From CAIVAT01 sp037141055 (GTDB lineage Bacteria > Bacteroidota > Bacteroidia > Bacteroidales > FEN-979): 64,000 bases of DNA. Both the position numbers and the translations under genes were made by a program. Location of the stretch: positions 9,716-73,715 of the forward strand of contig JBAXDH010000004.1 in NCBI GenBank assembly GCA_037141055.1. Direction: 5' to 3'. Under the pieces are notes generated by a model that was not told the origin of the DNA, did no database searches, and worked only from the letters and a program-made list of their open reading frames with translations. The first letter of the stretch is position 1; each line of letters starts with the position of its first letter. Shown in pieces: positions 44,230-52,266 of the stretch.

Positions 44230-45133
44230 TGACAGGTTGCTTGTAATCATTGCCGGCCCCACGGCAGTCGGAAAAACATCAGCAGTAATAAGCCTTGCAG
44301 GGCTTTTCAACACAGAAATCTTTTCAGCTGATTCCAGGCAGTTCTACCGCGAAATGAAAATCGGGACCGCCGCTCCCTCCCCGGGGGAAATGGCCTCGGT
44401 GAAGCACCACTTCGTGCATCATTTGTCAATATCTGAACCGTATAACGTATCACGGTATGAAGAAGATGTACTTGCCCTGGCCGGGAAACTCTTCCCGGAA
44501 CACCCTGTTTTGCTGATGGCAGGGGGTTCGGGCCTATACATCAACGCTGTCTGCCATGGAATTGACCAGTTGCCCGACCCGGATCCTGAAATTCGCAGGC
44601 AGTTGAAGGAGACCTTCACTGCGTCAGGAATCGAGCCCCTGCGACGCGAATTAACACTTCTCGACCCTGAATATGCCCGGCATGTCGATCTCGCAAACCC
44701 GGCGAGGCTTCTCAGGGCGCTTGAAGTTTGCCGGGCCACCGGGTTACCTTATTCCAGGTTGCGGACCAGCAGGCCGGTTCACCGAAACTTCAGAATTTTG
44801 AAAGTAGGGTTGGAACTTCCCCGGGAAGAACTGTATGAGCGGATCAATGGGAGGGTGGATGCAATGATGCAGGCCGGACTGTTTGAGGAGGCGCTTGCAC
44901 TTTATCCGTTCAGGCATTTGAATGCCCTGAATACGGTGGGTTACAAGGAATTGTTCGACCATTTCGAAGGTCTGACCACCCTTGAACATGCTGTTGATAA
45001 GATCAGGATTCACAGCCGGCGGTATGCAAAACGCCAGATGACCTGGTTCAGAAGCGACCAGGAGATAACCTGGTTTCATCCGCAGGAAGTGGAAAAAATG
45101 GCGGAGTTCATTCGCCGGAACAATCAGGACTGA
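44219..45133 (+). CDS. miaA: tRNA dimethylallyltransferase
   Basis: 304 residues from the ATG at 44219. It adds a dimethylallyl group to A37 of tRNAs reading UNN codons. 'IIAGPTAVGKTSAVISL' is the P-loop; 'EIFSADSRQFYREMKIGTA' binds the tRNA base and substrate; 'GGSGLYINAVCHGID' and 'LNTVGYKELFDH' are later family motifs, with 'RRYAKRQMTWFR' at the end. It is convergent with the kinase gene, overlapping by 10 bases. Confidence 0.95.
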   Translation: MTTDDRLLVIIAGPTAVGKTSAVISLAGLFNTEIFSADSRQFYREMKIGTAAPSPGEMASVKHHFVHHLSISEPYNVSRYEEDVLALAGKLFPEHPVLLMAGGSGLYINAVCHGIDQLPDPDPEIRRQLKETFTASGIEPLRRELTLLDPEYARHVDLANPARLLRALEVCRATGLPYSRLRTSRPVHRNFRILKVGLELPREELYERINGRVDAMMQAGLFEEALALYPFRHLNALNTVGYKELFDHFEGLTTLEHAVDKIRIHSRRYAKRQMTWFRSDQEITWFHPQEVEKMAEFIRRNNQD

Positions 45134-45975
45134 CCGTTTGCTGAGTGATACACGATAAGCCCTTCCATGGGATTCTGTAGAATTTTATCGATCCTGATCT
45201 GCTCGGATGCGGCAGCCTCCATCAGGATTTCACGATAATAATAGGCAATGGAACCAACAAGGGCGACAGGCGTGTTTTGGAAGTTGTCATAATGTTTGAT
45301 CTGCGCTTCGAAAAAAGCCAGGAATGAATCTTTTACGAGCCTGTGCACAAACGGGTGCTTCTGCCGCGGCTCCAGGAACTGGCTGAATGAGGCGAGGAAC
45401 CTGTTGGGGGAGGGGCGGTTGTACAACGCATTGAGGATATCTTCAAGCGTGTAACCGAATTGCGCATCAAACGCTTTACGCAGATCATCAGGAGCCTGTT
45501 TCCGGAGATAACTTCCGAGCCATTTTTTACCGAGGTACGAACCCGCCCCTTCATCTCCGAATAAAAATCCCAGCGAGTCAACCTGCTGGAATATGTTTTT
45601 TCCGTCATAATAGCATGAATTGCAGCCTGTTCCCAAAATTCCGGCAATGCCTTTCCGGTTGCCGAACAATGACCTTGCCGCTCCCAGCGTGTCATGATAA
45701 ACAGAAATCTCCGCCTTTCTGAAGAAAATGCGGATGGCATCCCTGACCATGGCATCATTTTTTTCGGTGGAGCACCCGGCTCCGTAAAAATGAACCTCCT
45801 TCACATGATCGCCGACAATGAATGGCGCCAGGTCCGCCATCAGCAACGCCTCAATGCTTTCGGATGTATGGAAATAGGGATTTAACCCGTTTGTCGCAAT
45901 GTTTTTCTTTACGGTTCCCGATTCCATCAAAACCCATGTTGTTTTCGTCGAACCGCTGTCAGCAATAAGTTTCAT
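45124..45975 (-). CDS. BadF/BcrA-type ATPase, N-acetylglucosamine kinase-like
   Basis: 283 residues of the ASKHA fold: 'LIADSGSTKTTWVLME' (phosphate 1), 'ILGTGCNSCYYDGKN' (phosphate 2), 'GFLFGDEGAGSYLGKKWLG', and 'ALVGSIAYYYREIL' (adenosine). Bacteroidota members are usually annotated as N-acetylglucosamine or N-acetylmuramic acid kinases in peptidoglycan recycling; the sugar is not proven here. It starts just after a gap bearing a three-unit octamer array. Confidence 0.82.
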   Translation of the reverse strand: MKLIADSGSTKTTWVLMESGTVKKNIATNGLNPYFHTSESIEALLMADLAPFIVGDHVKEVHFYGAGCSTEKNDAMVRDAIRIFFRKAEISVYHDTLGAARSLFGNRKGIAGILGTGCNSCYYDGKNIFQQVDSLGFLFGDEGAGSYLGKKWLGSYLRKQAPDDLRKAFDAQFGYTLEDILNALYNRPSPNRFLASFSQFLEPRQKHPFVHRLVKDSFLAFFEAQIKHYDNFQNTPVALVGSIAYYYREILMEAAASEQIRIDKILQNPMEGLIVYHSANGQS

Positions 45976-45997
45976 AAAATTAATTTAAATGTTTATT

Positions 45998-46021
45998 CGC
46001 CTGTCCGCCTGTCCGCCCATC
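45998..46021. repeat. Octamer array, three units
   Basis: CGCCTGTC twice and CGCCCATC once in 8-base phase, ending on the stop codon of the DUF3108 gene (TAG complement at 46021-46023). Confidence 0.65.
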
Positions 46022-46929
46022 TACCTCTCCACCGCACTCATTGCATTCCTCAGCCCTTTCGCATCCTTCAGGTAGGCTTTCACGGTCCCGACAATGATCT
46101 TCGCCTCGATATAAACCGGAACTTTATTCAAATCATCGGTGACCCAAACCAATACATCCTCGTCGCCCTTGAATATCGTACCCTGGACCATCCTGGCTGC
46201 AAATTTCACGCACCTGTAGCGTTTGCCGTCTGTCGACTCGATGGTTTCCTTCCCGAGATGCCTGATGTTGATGTCAAAATAGGCATCGTCGATGAGAACT
46301 TTAACCTGTTTTGTTGTGTTGGGCGCCATGGACGAAATGTCAAGGGTTCGTGTGTAATAAACGGCGGAAAGCATGTCGAAGGCACAGGAGCGAAGCGGCA
46401 GGGTGTCGGTGCGCTGGGGATTGTTGTTGCTCCTGGTATTGGCGATAACTTTTTGCGCATTGTAGTCGAAAGTAAGGGTATTCAGCAAGGTGTATCCCCC
46501 TTCGTAAACCATTCGGCGAAAGTCGTGTGACCTGAAGGTTACGGGGTCGATCCAGGAGTCAAAGTAGTCGCGAACCTTGAAAAGGATGTCGTAGGAGATG
46601 AATGATCTGCCGGTTCCTTTCAGATGCCAGGAAGGCTTTCCCTGCCATGATTCGTTTGTTACGGAAAAGGTGACTAATCCCGCATCGACCCACACGGGGC
46701 CCCAGTTGTAGGAGACTGTGTACCTGATCTGCTCCCCGTCGCCGAATGTGGTATTTACGGGCTGGCATTGCGGCAATGCGCTCTGAGGGAAAATTATTCC
46801 TGCGAGTAATAGCAAAAAAAGACCCCAACCCCCAGACCCCTTCCCCAACAAGGCAAGGGGAGAAAGTCCCTCCCTTTTTGGGGAGGGATTCAGGGTGGGG
46901 TAAGGAAAATATTTCAGATATGGTATCAC
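46021..46929 (-). CDS. DUF3108 protein with a repeat-derived insert before its signal core
   Basis: 302 residues. The mature part from about residue 55 is DUF3108: 'GEQIRYTVSYNWGPVWVDAG', 'YFDSWIDPVTF', 'MVYEGGYTLLNTLTFDYN', 'VLIDDAYFDINIRHLGKETI'; a beta-rich periplasmic fold of unknown role. The start appears to be GTG at 46927-46929, overlapping the permease stop (GTGA). Between the first eight residues and the hydrophobic core 'LFLLLLAGIIFPQSALPQ' lies a 28-residue Pro/Gly-rich stretch encoded by a C/G-rich repeat. No other Met is available downstream of it. Confidence 0.82.
   Translation of the reverse strand: MIPYLKYFPYPTLNPSPKREGLSPLALLGKGSGGWGLFLLLLAGIIFPQSALPQCQPVNTTFGDGEQIRYTVSYNWGPVWVDAGLVTFSVTNESWQGKPSWHLKGTGRSFISYDILFKVRDYFDSWIDPVTFRSHDFRRMVYEGGYTLLNTLTFDYNAQKVIANTRSNNNPQRTDTLPLRSCAFDMLSAVYYTRTLDISSMAPNTTKQVKVLIDDAYFDINIRHLGKETIESTDGKRYRCVKFAARMVQGTIFKGDEDVLVWVTDDLNKVPVYIEAKIIVGTVKAYLKDAKGLRNAMSAVER
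46821..46904. repeat. C/G-rich intergenic-type repeat inside the DUF3108 gene
   Basis: 84 bases with runs such as GACCCCAACCCCCAG and a hairpin TCCCTCCC / GGGAGGGA around 46868-46888. Sequences of this kind (translated as NPSPKREG...) are spread through intergenic gaps in many Bacteroidota. Its length is a multiple of three, so the reading frame is kept. Confidence 0.7.
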
Positions 46930-48356
46930 TTTTTATTCCATAAAAAATAAACCGGAATCCCAAGCAAAACGATAATTAATCCAGGCCAGGTATATCCGGG
47001 CTTATAAATAAACAGGATGACCATCACGATCAACGCGAGGATGATATATGCCAAAGGAATAACCGGATAACCAAATGCTTTGTAAGGGCGCTCAAGGTCG
47101 GGCTTTGTCATTCGCAGGCGGAATAATCCCAGGATGGTGAGAACGTAAAAAATAAGGACCGCAAATACAACATAATCAAGCAATTGTCCGTATGTGCCAG
47201 AAAGACACAACAATCCTGCCCATATGCCCTGGATAATCAACCCGGTGGCAGGCACTCCGTTTTCATTCAGGGTTCCAACCTTTTTAAAGAAAATACCGTC
47301 TTTCGACATGGCATAATAAACGCGCGCGCCGGCAAGGATAAGCCCGTTGTTGCAACCAAATGTGGAAATAACGATGAAAGCAGCCATGATGAGCACCGCA
47401 TAATTTCCGAATACGCCCGAAATCGCAGCGGTAGCCAGCCTGTCATTGAGTGCATACTGCATTCCCCTGGAGGCAATTTCTGCTCCTTCCGGTGCCCCCC
47501 GTACCGGCAAAACGGTGATATAGACAATGTTTGCAAGAAGATACAGGATTGTAACGATCATGGTGCCCAGAAACAGGCTTAGCGGGATGTTTTTCCTGGG
47601 ATTGATCACTTCCCCGGCAGTGAAGGTGATGTTGTTCCATGCATCCGACGAGAAAAGGCTTCCTACCATTGCCATTCCGACAGCGGCCAGCAGGGCCATG
47701 CCTGCGAGGGGGATGTCCTGGCCCCCGTTTCCTTCCCGCTCAGGATTCCAGAAAATTAATTTATTGGTGCTGATTGCCTCATGATTTGTGGCAAATCCTA
47801 ATCCTATGACAATAAATAAGACAAGCAGGATGAATTTTCCGGAAGTAAAAGCATTCTGAATTTTTTTTCCTTCCTGGATGCCCCTGGTATTTACCCAGGT
47901 TAAAAACGCGATGGAACTGATGGCAACAAGTTGCACCGGGCCGAATTTAAAAAAACCAGCCTTGAACCAGATGATGTTTTCTGAGACCGACGGGATTAAA
48001 ACACCGGAAAATTTCGCAAAGGCCATGCCTACTGCCGCAATGGTCCCCGTTTGAATAACCAGGAAGAGTGTCCATCCATAGAGGAAGCCGGTCAGTGGAT
48101 TGTAGGCTTCCTTCAGGTAAACATACTGACCACCGGCTTTGGGAAACATTCCGGCCAGTTCCCCGTAGCTGAGGGCGGCGAATACTGTCATGAAACCGGT
48201 GATGATCCACACCATCATGAGCCATCCTGGTGAACCAACCATTCGTGCAATGTCGGCACTGACAATGAATATCCCGGAACCGATCATCGAGCCCACAACA
48301 ATGGCGGTGGAGTCGAAAAGGTTTAGTCTTCGTTGAAATGAATTCTCTTCAATCAT
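46926..48356 (-). CDS. APC-family amino acid permease
   Basis: 476 residues, about 12 helices. 'NLFDSTAIVVGSMIGSGIFI' is the first-helix unwound motif (GSGIF) of amino acid/polyamine/organocation transporters; 'YPVIPLAYIILALIVMVILF' is near the end. LAT/YfnA-like architecture; substrate unknown. The start overlaps the receiver gene stop by 4 bases and the stop overlaps the DUF3108 start, so four genes (Hpt, receiver, permease, DUF3108) may form one unit. Confidence 0.9.
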   Translation of the reverse strand: MIEENSFQRRLNLFDSTAIVVGSMIGSGIFIVSADIARMVGSPGWLMMVWIITGFMTVFAALSYGELAGMFPKAGGQYVYLKEAYNPLTGFLYGWTLFLVIQTGTIAAVGMAFAKFSGVLIPSVSENIIWFKAGFFKFGPVQLVAISSIAFLTWVNTRGIQEGKKIQNAFTSGKFILLVLFIVIGLGFATNHEAISTNKLIFWNPEREGNGGQDIPLAGMALLAAVGMAMVGSLFSSDAWNNITFTAGEVINPRKNIPLSLFLGTMIVTILYLLANIVYITVLPVRGAPEGAEIASRGMQYALNDRLATAAISGVFGNYAVLIMAAFIVISTFGCNNGLILAGARVYYAMSKDGIFFKKVGTLNENGVPATGLIIQGIWAGLLCLSGTYGQLLDYVVFAVLIFYVLTILGLFRLRMTKPDLERPYKAFGYPVIPLAYIILALIVMVILFIYKPGYTWPGLIIVLLGIPVYFLWNKK

Positions 48357-48742
48357 ATCGATAAATCTTTGATCATTGCCGCTATTTTTCCGAATGCCTC
48401 CCCGTCCTTTACCACATACTGCTCGGCTCCTTTTTGGATTGTTTGAAGAGCAATTGCATACCGTTCCTGGCTGGAAAGCATGATAACATGTAAGCCAGGA
48501 TAATGCTTTTTGATGACCTGTAATATTTCCATCCCGTTGGCAGCATCTTTTTGGACGCTATTCAGGTAATAGTCGAGAATGATCAGATCCGGTTTTTCTG
48601 CGAGATGGCTGAGACACTCTTCCCCAGTGTTGAAAACATGGATCTGATGCGGGGTTTTCCGGGTGAGAAAATCTGTAAGCGCATCCGTAAGCATTGTATC
48701 ATCATCTACAATGAATATTTTTTTCGGTGTTTCTAATTCCAT
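48353..48742 (-). CDS. Single-domain response regulator
   Basis: 129 residues. 'KKIFIVDDDTMLTDALTDFL', acceptor Asp57 in 'LIILDYYLN', Ser in 'VIMLSSQE', Lys112 in 'YVVKDGEAF'. The beta-5 Lys is followed by Asp rather than the usual Pro. A longer insertion after Asp57 ('NSVQKDAANG') is unusual. Receiver-only, coupled to the permease gene and downstream of an Hpt gene. Confidence 0.9.
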   Translation of the reverse strand: MELETPKKIFIVDDDTMLTDALTDFLTRKTPHQIHVFNTGEECLSHLAEKPDLIILDYYLNSVQKDAANGMEILQVIKKHYPGLHVIMLSSQERYAIALQTIQKGAEQYVVKDGEAFGKIAAMIKDLSI

Positions 48743-48755
48743 ATCAGTTTTTTTA

Positions 48756-48763
48756 CAAAAATA
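48756..48763 (-). promoter_or_regulatory. Candidate -7 box for the receiver-permease unit
   Basis: Minus-strand TATTTTTG, 14 bases before the receiver gene start. It could be an internal promoter between the Hpt and receiver genes; no -33 box is clear. Confidence 0.4.
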
Positions 48764-48784
48764 GCAAATAAAAAAAAATACCTT

Positions 48785-49075
48785 CTAAGATAATTCACAG
48801 ATGGCCTGCTCTATATCAACCAATATGCCTCTGATTTCAGATACCAGGCTTTGGGAGGCGGACCCGCTTCTGTATTGCTGTTCCACACTGACAGACATGA
48901 TACCTGTGTTTTTCATGCACATCATGATGAATTTTGTTTTAAAGCCATGAAACTGGTCGGCAACGCATGTGAAATCATCCACAGCGAGGGCAGTGTTAAT
49001 TTTTTCAAAAAGGATAGGGGCGGATGTTAAAAACATCGTGATGTATTTGTTCATTTTCTCAGTGTCGTTTTTCAA
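48785..49075 (-). CDS. Small Hpt-domain-like protein
   Basis: 96 residues, all helical. 'ALAVDDFTCVADQFHGFKTK' resembles the Hpt phosphorylation helix, with His at about residue 43 followed by a Gly two to three later (normally HxLKG). The following 'FIMMCMKNTGIMSVSVEQQY' fits the next Hpt helix. It precedes the receiver gene (42-base gap) and is divergent from the five-PAS kinase, so it is well placed to relay phosphate. Confidence 0.7.
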   Translation of the reverse strand: MKNDTEKMNKYITMFLTSAPILFEKINTALAVDDFTCVADQFHGFKTKFIMMCMKNTGIMSVSVEQQYRSGSASQSLVSEIRGILVDIEQAICELS

Positions 49076-49163
49076 GGTTCAGGCATTCAATCTCACTATC
49101 TCAAATATAATTTGTATTAGTTGTCTGTATGTTGTATTTTTATTCTTTGAAAAGGAATATCAT

Positions 49164-51938
49164 ATGGACTATCGAACCAAAACCAGGGAAGAACTTGCAA
49201 CGGAACTTCAGGAAGTACACAAAGAACTGGATTCATTAAAAGTTTCAAAGGGACAAAATATCACAGGGAGCCTTCCTGAGGAAGAACCTTTAACGGTAAG
49301 CAAGGAAATTTTCCGGTCAATATTTGAAAATAATTCAGCAGCAATGGCTTTTATCGAACCGGATACAACCATTTCAATGGTCAATGACGAATATTGTAAT
49401 CTAAGCGGGTACACCAAAGAGGAAGTCATCGGGATAAGCTGGACTCAACAAATTCCGCCTCAGGACCTTGAACGGTTAAAAGAATATAACCGCCGCAGGC
49501 TGATAAACCCAAAGGATGCCCCTGATAAATACGAGTTTACTTTCTGTCGAAAAAATGGTGAAATAAGGCATTCGATGATGTCAGTCACAATGTTAAGCAA
49601 TCAAAAAATAATAGCATCATTTGTTGATATTACCGAACGTAAGGAGGCGGAAGAAAAATTTGTGAAGAGCGAAGCCCAGCTTGCAAATGCACTTGATATT
49701 GCTAAGCTGGGTCCCTGGGAATATGATGTGGCAACGGACACTTTTACATTCAACGATCATTTCTACAATATTTTTCGTACGACGGTTGAACGGGAGGGTG
49801 GATATACGATGACTTCCGCTCAATATACCCGTCGTTTCGTTGACCCGGATGATATGCTTCAGGTTGGTGATGAAACCAGAAAGGCAATTGAAACGACAGA
49901 CCCCAACTTCAGCCGTGATATTGAGCATCGCATTATCTATGCTGACGGTGAGACCGGATACATAAACGTTCACTTCTTTATCCTCAAAGATGCACAGGGT
50001 AACACTGTCAAGACTTATGGAGTTATCCAGGATATTACAGAGCGAAAAAAAGCTCAGGAATCTCTAAAGGATAGTGAACAGCGCTACCGCAACCTTTTCG
50101 ATCAGGCAAATGAAGGGCTCATTCTGCTGTCAAAGGATGGTAAATTAGTTGAGGTCAATCAAGCATTCGCTGAGATGCACGGTTACACTGTTGAAGAAAT
50201 GAAGAATCTCGACATCCGGGAATTGGATGTTCTCAGGGAAGGGGCATTTGAAGCTCGTGCCGAATTAATGCAGCGCATTGATGCCGGGGAGGTTGCCCGT
50301 TTTGAGGTCGAGCATTATCATAAAGATGGTCATATTGTTACGTTCAGCGATTCGGCGAGTCTGATAGAAATTGGCGGCCAGCAGTACTATCTGGCTTTCC
50401 ATCAGGACATTACTGAGCGTAAGCGGATGGAAGCATCTTTGAAGGAGAGCGAGGAAAAATACCGCAACCTGTTCGAAAATGTTCAGGATGTTTTTTACCA
50501 AATCGACCTTGCCGGGATTATTCAGGATATAAGCCCGTCCATTAAGCATTTTTCCGAATTTAGCAGGGATGAAATACTAGGCACCAATGTGGCAGACCTT
50601 TATTATAATCCAGATGACAGGGGAGCTTTTTTAAAAGCAATATATCAGCAAGGTGAAATAAGGGATTATGAATTATTCATAAAAACAAAGAGTGGCGATA
50701 AAAAAGTGGTTTCGTTGAATGCCAATTTAGTTTTCGATGCCGACGGTAAACCAAATCATATAGATGGGGCACTAAGGGATATCACGGATCGTAAGCTTAT
50801 AGAAGACAAGATTCGTGAAAAAGAGATCCAGTTCAGAAAGCTTTCGTCAAATTTACCTGACCTGATTTATCAATTTTCAAGAAGACTTGATGGAACGTAC
50901 TGCGTTCCTATCGCATCAGAAGGTATAAAAAATATTTTTGGCTGTTCCCCGGAAGATGTTCTTGAAGACTTTGCGCCGATTGGCAGGGTAATTTTCCCTG
51001 AAGACGCAGAAAGAGTAATTAACGACATCGAATACTCTGCAAAGCATTTGACATACTTTACCTGTGAGTTTCGGGTGCAAATACCCGGGAAACCTATCCA
51101 ATGGATATTTTCCAGATCAACTCCTGAAAAATTGGCAGATGGCAGTATAACCTGGTATGGCTTCAATGCAGATATCACGGAGCTAAAGCAAAATGAAGAA
51201 GAGATCCTTGAACTCAACAGGGATCTGGAACTCCGGGTAAAACAACGCACATCAGAACTGGAAGCAGCCAACAAAGAACTGGAAGCTTTTTCTTATTCTG
51301 TTTCACACGATCTGAAAACGCCTTTAAGGCATATCCGCTCCTTTATCGGCCTGTTCCTCGAAAATAAATCAAAAGACCTGTCTGAAGAAGACCTTAGATA
51401 CCTTGACATTATTTCTTCTTCTGCCTCGAATATGGATAAATTGATTGATGCGATACTTTCTTTCTCCAGGCTGAATGGAATCGAATTACGAAACACAAGG
51501 ATCCGTTCATCGGAGATTGTTCAGCAGGTCATTAAGTTCTTTGATCCTGAAATTCAAAACAGGAAGATCACCTTGAATGTTGAAACGCTGCCTGAAATAA
51601 AAGGAGATGAAGATTTAATCCGGCAGGTTTGGATCAACCTGATCTCCAATGCCATCAAATATACAATGAAAAAGCCGGAAGCGATAATAGAGATCGGCAG
51701 CAGTTCAACTGACAAAGAGATTACTTTTTACATTAAAGATAACGGAGCCGGCTTTAATGTGAAATATGCAGAAAAGCTATTCGGTGTATTTCAACGACTT
51801 CACAAACCCCGCGATTTTGAAGGAATCGGAATCGGATTGGCCAATGTGAACCGGATCATTACACGGCACGGAGGCCATTGCCGGGCCGAAGGAGAAGTGG
51901 ACAAAGGGGCAACTTTTTACTTTAGCCTGCCGAAATGA
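49164..51938 (+). CDS. Cytoplasmic sensor histidine kinase with five PAS domains
   Basis: 924 residues from the ATG at 49164; an upstream in-frame start would run through the opposing Hpt gene. No membrane helix. PAS domains at about 45-165, 170-295, 305-420, 430-545 and 555-675, most ending in 'DITERK'. A coiled coil (675-705) leads to HisKA with 'SVSHDLKTP' (His715), and the ATPase domain has 'NLISNAIKYT', 'DNGAGFN' and 'GIGIGLANV'. No receiver is fused. It probably signals to the divergent Hpt and receiver proteins. Ligands are unknown. Confidence 0.92.
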   Translation: MDYRTKTREELATELQEVHKELDSLKVSKGQNITGSLPEEEPLTVSKEIFRSIFENNSAAMAFIEPDTTISMVNDEYCNLSGYTKEEVIGISWTQQIPPQDLERLKEYNRRRLINPKDAPDKYEFTFCRKNGEIRHSMMSVTMLSNQKIIASFVDITERKEAEEKFVKSEAQLANALDIAKLGPWEYDVATDTFTFNDHFYNIFRTTVEREGGYTMTSAQYTRRFVDPDDMLQVGDETRKAIETTDPNFSRDIEHRIIYADGETGYINVHFFILKDAQGNTVKTYGVIQDITERKKAQESLKDSEQRYRNLFDQANEGLILLSKDGKLVEVNQAFAEMHGYTVEEMKNLDIRELDVLREGAFEARAELMQRIDAGEVARFEVEHYHKDGHIVTFSDSASLIEIGGQQYYLAFHQDITERKRMEASLKESEEKYRNLFENVQDVFYQIDLAGIIQDISPSIKHFSEFSRDEILGTNVADLYYNPDDRGAFLKAIYQQGEIRDYELFIKTKSGDKKVVSLNANLVFDADGKPNHIDGALRDITDRKLIEDKIREKEIQFRKLSSNLPDLIYQFSRRLDGTYCVPIASEGIKNIFGCSPEDVLEDFAPIGRVIFPEDAERVINDIEYSAKHLTYFTCEFRVQIPGKPIQWIFSRSTPEKLADGSITWYGFNADITELKQNEEEILELNRDLELRVKQRTSELEAANKELEAFSYSVSHDLKTPLRHIRSFIGLFLENKSKDLSEEDLRYLDIISSSASNMDKLIDAILSFSRLNGIELRNTRIRSSEIVQQVIKFFDPEIQNRKITLNVETLPEIKGDEDLIRQVWINLISNAIKYTMKKPEAIIEIGSSSTDKEITFYIKDNGAGFNVKYAEKLFGVFQRLHKPRDFEGIGIGLANVNRIITRHGGHCRAEGEVDKGATFYFSLPK

Positions 51939-51940
51939 AA

Positions 51941-52069
51941 TGGAAAAGTCGCTCCAAACTGATCACATTGCGCCGATCTTGATTGACCGCCTTAACCTTT
52001 TAACAATCAATGTACAAGAGGTGTCAATGAGAACCGGCCATGGATGGTCAACTTCACCGGACTGTCCAT
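51941..52069 (+). repeat. Dispersed ~128-bp repeat, copy A
   Basis: Begins 2 bases after the kinase stop codon. It shares with copies B (54488) and C (60421) a left part (TGGAAAA... and a CACCTT-like block) and a strongly conserved core starting TTAACAATCAATGTA, continuing AAGAGGTGTCAATGAGA and ending near GTCCAT. A can be aligned without large gaps to C. The three copies have the same orientation. Confidence 0.85.
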
Positions 52070-52170
52070 GACCTTTACTTCATATCTGAACAAGTTCAGG
52101 GAAATTGGAAAAGCCGGCCCATCTGGCCAGCTTCCGCTATCTAAAGACAGAATTATATCTTCAAACTACT

Positions 52171-52202
52171 TTTGTTTTTATGCAGGTGAAAGTATAATTT
52201 TG
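52171..52202 (+). promoter_or_regulatory. Promoter of the TPR-HTH gene
   Basis: TTTG at 52171-52174 and TAATTTTG at 52195-52202 with exactly 20 bases between, a full match to the Bacteroidota housekeeping promoter. The transcript would start near 52209, giving a leader of about 58 bases. Confidence 0.8.
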
Positions 52203-52266
52203 CTTCGTTGCCGGTACGCCCGGGTTATCTGGGAACCAGGCTCAATTTTACCCATGTCGTTTACTG

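Larger units (their letters stand above)
51939..52266. other. Gap between the PAS kinase and the TPR regulator
   Basis: About 330 bases: it holds repeat copy A (51941-52069), a less clear stretch, and the promoter at 52171-52202. No gene is seen. Confidence 0.6.

Noticed and set aside
48969..49163. N-terminal extension of the five-PAS kinase
   Set aside because: It would overlap the opposing Hpt gene and adds a hydrophobic stretch not matching the cytoplasmic architecture; ATG at 49164 is preferred.
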